A DNA stretch of 64,000 bases from Liolophura sinensis (Eukaryota; Mollusca; Polyplacophora; Chitonida; Chitonidae), in the NCBI RefSeq assembly GCF_032854445.1, contig NC_088300.1, forward strand, positions 61,542,984 through 61,606,983. Direction: 5' to 3'. Below, in pieces: positions 10,600 to 22,346 of this stretch; the stretch's first letter is position 1, and every line of letters starts with the position of its first letter. The position numbers were made by a program, and so were the translations under genes. The notes under the pieces were generated by a model that saw only the letters and a program-made list of their open reading frames with translations, made no database searches and had not been told where the DNA came from.

Positions 10600-10882
10600 C
10601 TACAAAAGGACGGTGCATAAAACGTTTATCTTCTAGATGATTTAACCATTTTAGTTTTCGACCGTGTCAACATAATACTATGGTCTATTTCTTTTAGAGA
10701 GTCGCCTACAATCAGCTGCTTTTAAAATCAGTCATACACGCTACCAAAATTGCCTTTAGTCAGTGTCACTTAACAACCCAAACTCTACATATTGATATGT
10801 TGAACGTCCATGTTATTACAAAGAAGATGTAGTTAGAATACTTTTTCTAATTCATAATGTTAAAGTCTATCAGCTTAGTTTC

Positions 10883-10920
10883 GACACCAAGAACTCACTG
10901 CCTCGGGTGACGTCATAATT
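10883..10920 (-). repeat. dispersed repeat family E, inverted partial copy
   Basis: The reverse complement reads AATTATGACGTCACCCGAGG then CAGTGAGTTCTTGG, matching the first blocks of the copies at 8636 and 11293. Confidence 0.5.
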
Positions 10921-11292
10921 ATTATTGTCAAGTTGTCTGCTGGACAATTGACGTGGAGAGTAATTTCTTTTACATTAGCTACCAACAAGCGGTTTGAACA
11001 AACTCCATGCAATAACACAGCCTACACTACTGTCTCTAAAGGGTAACTAGATCGCTTTAATTTCCTGGTATCCATATCTGAAACTGTACTACGGAGGGAT
11101 CATATGCTACAAGAGATAAAGTAAATTTCATTTATTACGGTTATATTATATTAAAGCGTGCGAAAGATTTCAAATATGTCAGTGTCAGAAACAGGGTTTA
11201 CAGTAAAGTCGATAGCAGTTCAGGTAACTGGTGTTACCCGCCTTCAAAACATGTTGAGCTCCTAATACCGAGCATGCCGCCGTCTTTTTTAA

Positions 11293-11390
11293 ATAATTAC
11301 GACGCCACCCGAGGCAACTGGTTCTTGCCATCGAAAGCGAGCTTATGGAGTTTAGCTGTATGAATTAGAAGACAGCTGAATATAGGCGAC
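11293..11390 (+). repeat. dispersed repeat family E, copy 2
   Basis: ACGACGCCACCCGAGGCAAC, GGTTCTTGCCATCGAAAGCG, TTATGGAGTTTAGC and ACAGCTGAATATAGGCGAC align with copy 1. About 117 bp between the last two blocks is absent here relative to copy 1. Confidence 0.55.
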
Positions 11391-11651
11391 CGTCTAAAAG
11401 AAATGAGTATAGTATGATAAACCTATTTGGTCCTATCCATTAACCCACTGACTGATTCCCATGGCACCTTAGCAACAACGTGATTTTTGAGCATTTTTGG
11501 AATAACTTCCGTAAATCGGCACACACGCCTGATAATGAAAAGTGAACGGTGGCGTATCTTGCCAGTAGGGAGATTTATTTGTTATGTGCTTTATCAATTA
11601 CCAAACTGTATCTTCGAGTCTGTAACAAAACCACAAACGTGAATGACTAAC

Positions 11652-11717
11652 CTCACAGAAGACCCGCCTTGACATGTTCGGAGAAAAATTTCCCAAGATA
11701 ATCCTTACATCTCGGTC
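11652..11717 (-). CDS. GABBR2: GABBR2 exon: hinge/C-lobe strand and helix
   Basis: 22 codons, phase 0, with acceptor TTTTTCAG|GAC and donor GAG|GTTAGT. It encodes DRDVRIILGNFSPNMSRRVF then CE. The DVRIILG.F motif is nearly universal in subunit 2. It carries N-glycosylation sequons (NFS, NMS). The Cys in VFCE is the conserved C-lobe disulfide residue. Confidence 0.96.
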
Positions 11718-12684
11718 CTGAAAAATAAATCCAAGGAAATGAGAAAAGGCGTATAACGGTATATGTTCAACTATAAAAATATTGCAACCAAAGGCAAAAA
11801 TATTTTACTCCATGCTTTAATGTGTGATACGCCAGTCCTCTGTTTGGTTTATTTCTCTAAGTAGTAAAGTGAAGTATGTCTATAATAGTAAAGGCTGTCC
11901 AGATGCCACCAAAAGAGACAGTGCTAAATGCTTAATTTAAGATACTTCAAAATAAGCAAGGTGTTGTGAGCTAGGCTACTAGGACAAAGCGACCATCGGG
12001 AGCCTTTCGTACATGACGTTGTACCAAAACTGTGTCTGGTGTTCGTTACTTCCTTCGTTTTAACACCATTTTTCACGCCACAAGAAGAAAGCTGTGGAGC
12101 ACTTTTGTACTTTCATATGCCAATTCCTCCATATGAAATGAAACCAAGCGTTTCGAGTATCTTTTAACTAATACTCTACCAGGAGGTTTTGTACGGCTGA
12201 GGCAGGGTCATCTGCGAAGCTGTCAGTTATGGGCACCTGGAACGTGAAGTTCTCTGACCTGTGCAGGAGATGATGATGTCCCTGTCAAACAGATGTTCGT
12301 TATGAAATCCACACTAGAATCCAGTGGAAACAGCAATGAGTTTGTCTCGACGGAGACTACAGGCGTCATTCCGTCTCGATATGTTTTTGTTGAGAATAAC
12401 TATATTCATTTTTTTCTGAGTACACTTACATGATTTGTCTCGAAAATAAGTATAAAATATCCTTGCGTATATACTGTATGATTTGTCTCGAACAGTGCAT
12501 AGGCCTGTAACAGAAGGCGCAAAATATTATGTGAGTTTTTCCAAAAAAATTGAATTTTTACCACTATTTGAATTTCTGTGGCCATACACTACGCATTCCT
12601 AGCTTTTGACTTTAAATATATGTATAAAAAAACAATCAAACAAACAAAAAATACAATCTTTCAAATCCACTACATAATTCTAAC
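11718..12684 (-). other. GABBR2 intron, 967 bp
   Basis: No gene seen. A 14-bp word, TGATTTGTCTCGAA, occurs at 12431 and 12479, with a related TTGTCTCGA near 12335. Confidence 0.65.
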
Positions 12685-12786
12685 CTTCGGGTTCTGAACG
12701 TCATTTGCCGTCTCTGCGTTGTAGCTCTCAGGGTTGTGGACTTGTATAGTGGAGTTCTCTAAGAGACTTACCAGACGGTTGTGAGC
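12685..12786 (-). CDS. GABBR2: GABBR2 exon: C-lobe start
   Basis: 34 codons, phase 0, with acceptor CCCACAG|GCT and donor AAG|GTTAGA. It encodes AHNRLVSLLENSTIQVHNPE then SYNAETANDVQNPK. It is less conserved, but the position and pattern (helix, then a strand ending in E(S/T)F-like NPESYN) fit the family between ...GTxxQ and DVRIILG. It has one NST glycosylation sequon. Both flanking exons join in frame. Confidence 0.9.
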
Positions 12787-13205
12787 CTGTGGGAATATAA
12801 AGTCATGTTAGAGGCCATTTGTTTGAATGGTACTTATTTGTCTACTTATGTGATTGGTGTTTTATTTACCTTCAAATAGAACTATCTAATTGATGTAGGG
12901 ACCAACTATAGCGTTATAGTACTTAGCTTATCACATTAGACTGTGTCATGCTAGGAAATATTAGACTGCCAATATTATAAATTCTCGGGTATGATCCGAC
13001 TTTAAATTGAAACGGGGACTCCAACCAAAGATCGTACGTGTTCGAGTTACTAACAATCCGACTTTATTGTTTTTTTTTCTGTCAGTTTTGAACTGACCGA
13101 AAAATATTCTCCTACCAATAGATAAGTCTCTATATAAATAGATAATATATAGCTTAATTAAAGTAACGTCGGTTAAAACAACATGAAACAGTTTTTGTAA
13201 CTTAC
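12787..13205 (-). other. GABBR2 intron, 419 bp
   Basis: No gene or repeat recognised. Confidence 0.7.
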
Positions 13206-13388
13206 GTAACCATATCTGGGTGATCCTTTAGAAGCATCCTGGAATATTGTCCCCACGCGCCTCCACATGAAGTGGCGTAACAACGCAAGTCTGGCGGGAT
13301 TGAAGTCGCTATCACTTGGTACAACTCGGAACAACTTTGTGTACTTGGTTCGATCCGACAACACGGGGTTAGTATCCGCATACGACAG
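13206..13388 (-). CDS. GABBR2: GABBR2 exon: N-lobe to hinge
   Basis: 61 codons, phase 0, with acceptor CTTTTTCAG|CTG and donor TAC|GTAAGT. It encodes LSYADTNPVLSDRTKYTKLF then RVVPSDSDFNPARLALLRHF and MWRRVGTIFQDASKGSPRYG. LSYADTxPxxxD, FFRxVPSD and WxRVGT are hallmark motifs, close to arthropod R2 subunits as I know them. Its upstream partner exon is 19 kb away at 32475. Confidence 0.97.
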
Positions 13389-13782
13389 CTGAAAAAGTAA
13401 AGGGCTTCTTGTATGGAAGTTTGGTTACCTTCATTAAGTAAGCTTTATCTACAGGAAAAAAACCGACTGGGAATGGTTACGAACTTGTTTGTCATGCGAG
13501 TGCTATTGGTTTACTTCACATCCATTATTTAAGCCCTAAGACAACATGCAAAATAATATCTATGAAAATATTTGGCCAAAAATCCATATTTGTTAATCAA
13601 ATTAAATTTTCTGTATTTACCAAGAATAGATCAAATTATAGTCTTTAAGTAAATATCAGACTGGTACCTGAATTGTTTATAGTGTTAAGAGGATCTACAT
13701 GCACATATGATGCAGCTTTTTAGTAATTATTTGAAGAATTCTAAACTGATAGCAAATATTCGACTGGTTTTGCACTGATTGT

Positions 13783-13807
13783 TTTTTTTTTGGGAGGGGG
13801 GGGGGGG
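13783..13807 (+). repeat. homopolymer run (T)n then (G)n
   Basis: A T run is followed directly by a G-rich run containing at least ten consecutive G. On the transcribed strand it reads as a C run followed by A. Low complexity. Confidence 0.85.
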
Positions 13808-14070
13808 CAAAAATATCCGGCGTAGCCTCTTTAAGATTTCTGATCAATATAATTTTCAAGGAAAAAAATTTGTTTAGCACGTCGTCCACAAACTCCTTGA
13901 AGGAACTGTCTTCAACTTTATGGCTTTGCAACGCATGCAAAATTTTCGCATAAAGCTTTGTGAACATGGAGTTCAAGTGTTATATTCAAAGTGTGTGTGT
14001 CCAGTGTAACGGTCTATCATGACATAAGAACTGCAAGAGTCACCTCCCCTGGAACTGTTTCACTGCACAA

Positions 14071-14164
14071 GTCTATAGGGTGTGTGTATCTATATGTGTA
14101 TGCATATGTGCGTGTGTATAGTTATATGTAGGTATATTTATATTTATATATATATATATATTTA
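14071..14164. repeat. imperfect GT/TA microsatellite
   Basis: GTGTGTGTATCTATATGTG grades into a pure (TA)n tract near 14147-14160. Confidence 0.8.
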
Positions 14165-14860
14165 TCATTCTGTAAATAATTATTTTCTTCTTATCTTTCT
14201 GTCATAAAAATTCAAAAAAATGATAAAATATGTTTTCTTTCTCATGAAAGAAATGATGTATAAATTTCTACGAATGTTACACGCTATAAGCCTATGGCTT
14301 ATTGTGTCTACGTAAAGGAAAATAAACACGTTTAAACTAAACACAAAACGACATACTTCTTATACTTTTATATAGCAAGCGCATCTTCACTGAAGAAATG
14401 TGTCCAAAACAATCTTAAGACGAACGGCTCTGGCGGTTAATTATAATAACATTAACATTATTAAAATACTCAAGTCGGTTTTGTTGCACTAAACAAAGCT
14501 GTTTTGGCCTCTGGGCATGCGCAAACGCTTAGGGGCAGACATAATGGGTTTAATCGGGTGAATAAACTTGAATTATAGCCAGAGGACAGGTGTGACGCCA
14601 TGTTGAAACTCCTCAGTATCATTTGTCAAATCTAATAAGTAATATTGAGAATTTACAGTCCGTGGGCGCAGACTTTTTTAGTGGTAATCACGTGACCTTT
14701 GTGCAGTCCATCATCTGTACCTGTCGGCGATAGAAAGTGCGATTCCACTCCAGACGGCTCGTCAACTGACTGACGCATGTTGTCAGCTGGCTGATTAGAT
14801 CAGTGTTTTTTTAGCACTCCTATATCCCTCCAGTGACAACATAAATCATATATCCGTAAT

Positions 14861-15036
14861 GAGGCCTCGCTGGCTGAGATAGGTAAAGCGTTGCCTCTCC
14901 TTGATCAATGAGGTCAGGGGTTCGAACCTGGAGAAGGTCGGTGGTTTAATCCGGGCACTCTATCCTGTTTCCTGGACTCATAAACCAGATCGACGTCATA
15001 TTTATAAGCACAACGTAAAGCACCAATCAAATACAA
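14861..15036 (+). repeat. tRNA-derived SINE (family A relative) with head
   Basis: The head GGCCTCGCTGGCTGAGATAG then GTAAAGCG resembles a tRNA box A. GGGGTTCGAACCTGGAG matches a box B. The body then runs into TATTTATAAGCACAACGTAA and CACCAATCAAATAC, the family-A 3' end. It is not a functional tRNA gene: the acceptor stem does not close and the element continues into the SINE body. Confidence 0.7.
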
Positions 15037-18000
15037 CAGTATCAATGGCAACGTCAGCAGAAAACACCGACCGGGATTCCACGCTTTATGAAGCCTAAGA
15101 TATGTTAACAACCGTACAGAAAAGCATACTTCAAACTTCCTCTTTCAATTACATAAGGCCTTTATACTTAGAACAGAGATATTCCCCTGGTGCAGCGTAA
15201 AACCTTGATGGATTCGCCACATCTCGGGTTTCAACTTTCGAAGAACTCTGCGGAATTGAGACATCGATGTATACCCAAAGATCTAAAAAGGCACTAGTTC
15301 CCTTTCAAGAGAGTTGCAGACACTGCTTTCTATATGGCATCAGGAAATATAATCCCGACACTCACATATTTCGGCGATAACCCAGTTATCATTGTTTTCG
15401 TCATTCTCGTTTCCATTCGGGGAAATGGACTACAATATTTTTGCGAAATAAATCGATACGTTTTAGTAATGCCTGTTACCTTTGACAAAAGAAACATGAA
15501 CCTCAAGACGAGACAGCGATTACTTCAGATTCCTTCAGGATATCTAGACAGCCTCATGCAAGGCTTTGTGGTCAGCGAGGATTTCGTGATAAACAAGGTG
15601 AATTCCATCGGAAGAGCTGGTAATTCCAGATCTTAAAGGCTAAATTCCTTGACTCGATGATACACCCGACCGAGTTTTCTCGTGTATAAGACTGGGGAAA
15701 GCCTGGAGAATCGGGAGCAGGGAGCCACTGAGAACCCTGAGATAAAGTGCTAATGTAAGCCATCCAGATGCTCTAATTCAATTTATTTTGGTGGCAAATC
15801 TAATTCGACTACCAAGGACAAGGTGTTTGGAAAATGAGCTCGACGCCGAAGAACGCGATTTTAAGGTGTGCGTCTGCTCGGTTTGACATCTTAACCCCTC
15901 ACTCGACTTCTTCTCTCTTGTAATGAGCTAAAGTGACAATTGAACTCAGTCGACCAACAGAGGAATGTTCCATAACATCAACAAAGATGGGCACATATTC
16001 CATTCACCGCGGTCAGCTTGGTCCACTTGGCGTAGGGCAACCAGACGCCAAAAACACTTACAAGTCATCAGGTGGCTAGCTCTTAACTCGAAGGGAAAGG
16101 AAATGTCCACATGTCTGTTATCTATCGTAAGATAAAAAAACGTGAAAATATCACCATGTATAATAAAAAATTATAATTGTGAATAAAGAAAGGTAACGCA
16201 TCAAAGAATGATTTTTTCTTCCACACTTTGTCTGAACCATGACGTCTTTATTTAATGTTGTGCTGGCTGCTGTTCATGAATGTTTCATAAAACTAAGTCG
16301 GTTGTCTACTAACTAATGCTACATGCAACCGACGAGATACAGAAAAAGAACGTCTTTCATGTAGTACGACCCAGACAATAGCTTCTCGCTTCAGGAAGCC
16401 TTTAAAGTCGTGAGGTAACAAATCAACGCTGGGTGGATATGCTTAAATTTCACAAAAGCGAGTATCACAACGAAGCAAAAAGCGTCAAGCTTCGTGACGT
16501 GTTATATAATGGTTACATAATGAAGCGAAACAACAGACGAAACCCATGTTAGAGAGGAGGAATTAGAGCCTTCAAAAATGAGACGCAAATGCCATTATGT
16601 GTAATATCCTCACGAAGATAGCTTAAATGACTCTCGGTTTAGTCGTCGCTGTATTCTTTTGTACAAACAAATAAAGTTTAAAGGTTATTGTTCAGATGTT
16701 CTCCTGTTCAGGATGTCTAAAAGTGAGTTTCATTACTGTTTTCAACAGATCTTTTTCACATATTAATGAAAGGATAGTACATCTTGATCCCTAAGTGCAA
16801 CAAATACCTATACATATACACAGACCACTTCTAACATAGGTCATTTACACCGGTAACAATATCACACAGCATAATGAGTGGGCATTCCTGTGCACTCAAG
16901 TAAGGTTGGCACAACCACAGGAGATTGGATTAAAATCGTTTGACTTATCAACATGTCTGCGTCATTGGCACAATTCATTTTCAAATTTTTCCGTCTTGCC
17001 ATGCGGCTTACATGATGAAAACATATTTCGAAGAAATAAATTCTTATTATTGATAGACTATATCTAATAAAATTCTTCTTTCTAAAATTCAAACGTTCAA
17101 AAAGCATTATATCCTTTAAAGCCCTCACCATAAGCAACCCTTATGAATATCTCCACAAATGTTATAAAAAAGTTTTTATTAACAAAACTTCGAGATTTTA
17201 TACAACTTGCATTTAACTTTGACGATATGGAATTGGGATCAAAGTAAAGCTGAAGAGAAATGCCTCTAGCGGGTTGTCTCTTCAGTGAGCTGTATCCCAT
17301 GAAAACTGAAAAGTCCTCATCCAGCGGGCGATCAGTGGTTTGACTAGTAAATAATTTCTCTCTAGCAGACCATGAGAGAGAAGAATGGAAATACGAGGAA
17401 TTGGAGACTCGTTAGCGAATAAAAAAATCCTCGTTGACAGTTGTGCATTGTATCCACACCAATTAAAATTTCAGGGTTTCAAACACGCAAAGATTGCATG
17501 CTCCATGCGATGAGAGTCAGATAATAAGGTCAACGAATGATTCTTCAGGTCTTAGCGTCATTATACGGATTTGTCGCCCTCTGTCAGCTGACTATGCGGT
17601 CAGCAGTGGCCACGCTTGGTTCTACCTCAGTCGGCTCACGGCGATAACAAGCCGATAGTGCTGGACTCTAGTCCATTAAACGCCGGAAGAACAGCTTGTA
17701 CCACTCCCCTGTTTCCTTACACAAGAAATCGATAGCGTTTTTTGTCAGACAGAACATCGAAATAAGCTGTTGACATTCTAATCAGAGCCTCTTCTTCTGG
17801 ATGCAGTTTGTGATAGGGCTAGTACAGTTGACGTCCTCTAAAGTTTAAGTCCAGCCGCATTTACAGATTCGGCTCAAGGTGCAGGCATTCAAAAACTAAA
17901 AACATTTAAAGTATCACTCGCGGGGTATCAGCGTGATTAATTCTAGTTGTCTTTGCGATTTAATGACAGCTTCATGTCCGTTTTCCTGGAAATGTCGTTA

Positions 18001-19014
18001 ATTATAGATGATCTCTTGACATGAGCAGGTTGGATGATGTTTGAAAGGTATCCATTTACCTTCGTCGTATGTTCGCCTAACTAATAGTTCGAGCATGAAC
18101 TGTTCATTTGTTTAAATACCGGAAAGAATCAGAGGTACTCTTCTCTTTGTTTCAAGAAGCACCGATCCTCACATTACAATTAAGTGACGTTAGTTGTGCA
18201 ACCTCGTGACACACAAACACTTTGTTGCAATCATTGATTTTTGGAGTCAGCGAAAAGTCAGAAAATTTGGGCAATTCAAGCCTCATGTTGCCAGCTTTGG
18301 TTTGAGGTAAATCTGTTGGTGAGAACAGTAGCAGTTTACGGCTTTCTCCTGCAACTTGTCCATTCCTTCACCTTGCACACCATCAGTTCAGGAAAAAAGA
18401 AAACAATTGATAAAATTTCTTTCCACATTGTATATTTACACTGTACAAATACTAAAGTAATTTAACAGGTAACTGTCAACGGTTAAGGGATTTCTTGTTT
18501 GTAGAGTAAATCGTCTAGTGTTAAACAGTCAAAATATGGCCCTTATACTGCAAAGTCTTTTACGAAGGGAGGTTACTTTGTTTCCCTCATGTTGCATTTC
18601 GGGAACTGGGTCAGCTGTGCCTCTGGGGTCCAAATAATCTTTCTCAAAGCCTATATACTTATCAGGGTTTTGACGCGAGGTATTTTAAACGAACCAGAAA
18701 ATTAGCAAACAACCAGGCTTGGTGATTAACAGACGGTTGGGTTGTCTTAACTCAGCTCTCGTTAATTTACTCCAGACAAGTAGCTACATTACACGAAAAA
18801 CGACAGGACCCATATCATAACACAGGCGACTGAATGGTCACTTCAAACGATGATTTGGCTCGATTCTTTAAAGCTGAATGGTTTTCGCCTTGAAGGTAGA
18901 CTAATACCTATAGGTATATGTAGAAGCCTTTATACTTTCAACCATTGATGCATGTAGAAGCTTTTATGCTTTCAGACGCCGAGCAATGAGGCCGCAGGTC
19001 GTATTCAGTCCCGT

Positions 19015-20075
19015 ATTCAAGCTCATTAAAGCTGTCAACTAGTGGTACATCGACTATCTGAAGGCTCACTAACGTTGTTTACTAGTCCTACTTAGGCTAT
19101 CTGAGGGCTCCTTAAAGCTGTTTACTAGTGGCACCTAGGCTATCTGACGGCTCCTTAAAGCTGTTTACTAGTTGTACCTGGGCTATATGAGCGCTCCCTA
19201 AAGCTGTTTACTAGTGGTACCTGGACTATTTAGAGGCACCTCGGCTATCTGAGCGCTCCCTAAAGCTGTTTACTAGTGGTGCCTAGGCTATCTTGAGGGA
19301 TATAAAGCTGTTTACTAGCGGTACCTTGGCTATCTGAGGGCTCCCTAAAGCTATTTACTAGTATTACCTAGGCTATATGATCCTTCCCTAAAGCTGTTTA
19401 CTAGTGGTACCTAGGTTATCTGAGGGCTCGCTAAAGCTGTTTACTAGCGGTACCTCGGCTATATGAGGGCAGTGCCTTAAGCTGTTTACTTGTGGCACCT
19501 TGGCTATCCTAGTGCCCTCTAAAGCTATTTACTAGTGGAATATCGAGTGTTTCAGGGTTCACTAAAGCTGTTTACTAACGGTGCCTTTGCCATTTGGGGG
19601 CTCCCTAAGATGTTTATTAGTGGTACCTCTATATCTGAGGGATCCCTAAAGCTATTTACTGGTGGTACCTCAACTATCTGAGGGCTCCCTAAAGCTGTTT
19701 ACTATTGGTACCTCAACTATGTGAGGGCTCCCTAAAGCTGTTACCTAGTGGTACCTCAACTATCTGAGGGCTCCCTAAAGTTGTTTACTAGTGGTACCTC
19801 AACTATCTTAGGGCTCCCTAAAGTTGCTTACTACTGATACCTCGGCTATCTGAGGGCCTTTAAAGCTATTTTTTTTAGTGATACCAACTTTCTCTAAAGC
19901 CCTCCTACCCGAAGACTGTTTACTAGAGATACCGTGCTTATCTGAAGCCTCCTTCAGGATGTTTACTAGTGTTAGCTTGGCTATCTGAGGGCTCGTCAAA
20001 GTTGTTTGCTAGTGATACCTCGTTTGTGCAAGGCCTTCCCGAAAGCTGTTTACTTGTGGTACCTATGCTAACACA
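19015..20075 (+). repeat. 43-bp minisatellite, about 24 units
   Basis: The unit is approximately CTGAGGGCTCCCTAAAGCTG + TTTACTAGTGGTACCTAGGC + TAT. The start of the GCTGTTTAC word falls at 19031, 19074, 19117, 19160 and 19203, giving a 43-bp period; then there is a 62-bp step (a 19-bp insertion) and the period resumes to about 20045. Units are diverged, with central ones sharing CAACTAT in place of GGCTAT. As 43 is not a multiple of three, it cannot encode a repeat protein. Confidence 0.92.
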
Positions 20076-22106
20076 ATTTGATGTTTCTAATTAAGATCTC
20101 ATGAATCGATCCGACGCAAACCTTGACGTTTCTACGACGTGCTATCATAACTGGAAAAAAGACAATCCTCGCTGCCCCCTCGCAGTTGAATCATGCAGCT
20201 GGTTATTCTGAGGGAAAAGGAAGACGACAAAATTTCAGGGTTATGTGATTAGCAAAAAGTGCCATTGACGAATTTTTTGTACATTGTCAGTTTGAGCCGT
20301 TGAAGCTTGTTCGGTAAGGAGAGAGTGCTAAGTGGATGTCCACAGCGGAAGGAAGTGGATGTACCCGTTACGCATCCGGTCAATAGCCAGGCTCCCAAGT
20401 CCTTTTAAAGCCTTTGTAGCGCTGGCAGAGGAAGAGGGAAGGAAAAAGAAATAGCTATGGCGCGAATCGAAACAACATGGCAAAAGGGGTTATTTAAAGA
20501 TGATGGGATTACAAAGAAGTTCGATGCAATTACGACGGATAAAAGTCCAGAATGGAAGAGTGGCACGTTGTCTCCTGTAGCTTGGTCGATCCCTGATTCA
20601 GACAGCTCCAACTAAAGGATCTGTCTCCGCGGCTGCGCCAACATGGGATATTTGCTTATCAGTAGTGCATCTATCTTGTCTTTCTGTCTGTGAGCCTTAA
20701 AGGTGTTGTATGAATATAACTTCCCTTTGTAATATTTAATTTCTTCTCCCTCATTTACGTTTTATATTCATGTGTATACACTTGTTGAGCTTTGCCGAAA
20801 TGACACTGGTTTTCTCGTGCTGACAACACGATATAGTAGGCAGCTTTACAATCAATGATTTCTTGGAAATTCGATTTTTCCCCAAGTTGCGTGCTAAGTG
20901 CAATAAAGTCACTTCAGTTAGTCGTTTTCGACAACTGGGTCACTGTAACATATCGTCTTACATCTGACCTCTATCTTGTTTTGTTACAAAATGAAGATTT
21001 TTGGGTCACCTCTTTTCTCAGCAAAAAATTAGACGGAAATTCGATTTAAAGTCAAGAGATGTTTGTTCCTTAGAAACCAGTGAAAGTGTGCAAATCTAAT
21101 ACAGTCTTGGATGTGTACAGTCACAAAAATGAAATTAAGCAAAAAATTGTTTACACGAGTGGACGTAGATTTCATGTAAGGCTTACATAAAGCATGCCAT
21201 AAATCATTAGAACTAGCAGGACATTATCTCTCTGGTCGTCTGGACGAGCATACACATATCTCGTCTACATGCACATACAAGAGTTTAACGAGCATAACCA
21301 ATCCCAGTATGCCTAGCCACGCAAATCTATGATTTGCATCGGCATCACATACTTCTAATGCAGTGCTGTTAACGTAAAACGTTACAATATAAACGTTACA
21401 GATACTTCAGTTATGTTTTTCACTTACTTTATGAAGCATAATATATTGTACTTACATTGTGATTTAAAATCCGAATCTTGCCGTGTTTATACGCACAGTG
21501 CTACGAAATAAGTAACGTGATTGGAAGCGAGGCTACTATAGATGCTGTGTCTTTCCGATATCATTGAAAACTTCTCTTTCTTTAAACAACCTTTTTAAAA
21601 AGCTTATCCAAAAAACGATCCAGTAAAATGGGAACCATTCACTCTTATTCACTCACCCCATTAACCTACAATGAAGTTAGCCATGGTAGAACATTGACTC
21701 TATGAACGATCAATTATCTAACTACTACTGCTTTGCTCGGAATGTCAGTTTACAAACAGAACTGGATTCACATATTCGGTTCTGTTCGCAACCAGCAGCT
21801 AGCCTCTCACTGGCAGGAAAGAGTCACGCCCATTGAAAGTGCTCTATGCCAGGTTGTTCGTAGTTTTAGCAATTTGCACATACGATCCTATTTTAATTAT
21901 ATCATCTCTTTCGGGTTATTAGCATTTTTGTTCAAATTACATATATCTAAGAGGGATTACAATGCTAACTCACGCAAGACTGAATGTAAATGGTGGACAC
22001 TGTTTTCCAGTTTCAATCTACACCGTGATTTTGGCACTGTGAGTACTGTATCTTACAGACTGGAGTGTCCATTGACATCTCGTATATGTCACTATAAAAC
22101 ATATAT

Positions 22107-22346
22107 GGTGCCGTGGCTTTGTGGTTAGCGTGCTAGTGCAGCGCAATGACTCAGCAGCGGTCGCTCTGAATTCAAGTCCTATTCGTGCTGACTTCCTCTC
22201 CGGTAGTATATATAGGAAGGTTTGCCAACAGCCTGCGGTTGGTCGTGGGTTTTCCCCAAACCTTACCCGGTTTCCTCCCACCTCGCCGCGGTGGTATAAG
22301 TGAAATATTCGCGTACAACGTAAAACACCAATCAAATAAATAAATA
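22107..22346 (+). repeat. full-length SINE family A (about 240 bp)
   Basis: The tRNA-like head is GCCGTGGCTTTGTGGTTAGC + GTGCTAGTGCAGC with box-B-like GAATTCAAGTCC. The body follows: AACAGCCTGCGGTTGGTCGT, CCGGTTTCCTCCCACC, GTGGTATAAGTGAAATATTC, GTAAAACACCAATC. It ends in an (AAAT)n tail. Shares the head with 59212-59467. Confidence 0.85.

Larger units (their letters stand above)
10600..11651 (-). other. GABBR2 intron, 1.05 kb
   Basis: It holds two copies of dispersed repeat E in opposite orientations (10883-10920 minus, 11293-11390 plus). The CRE octamer at 10908-10915 falls inside the first. Confidence 0.6.

Noticed and set aside
19808-19999. Open frame on the minus strand within the 43-bp array
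   Set aside because: The repeat period is not a multiple of three and the frame is not maintained across units.
21733-22128. 131-codon open frame on the plus strand
   Set aside because: No recognisable domain and it runs into the SINE at 22107, where its last residues are SINE head sequence.
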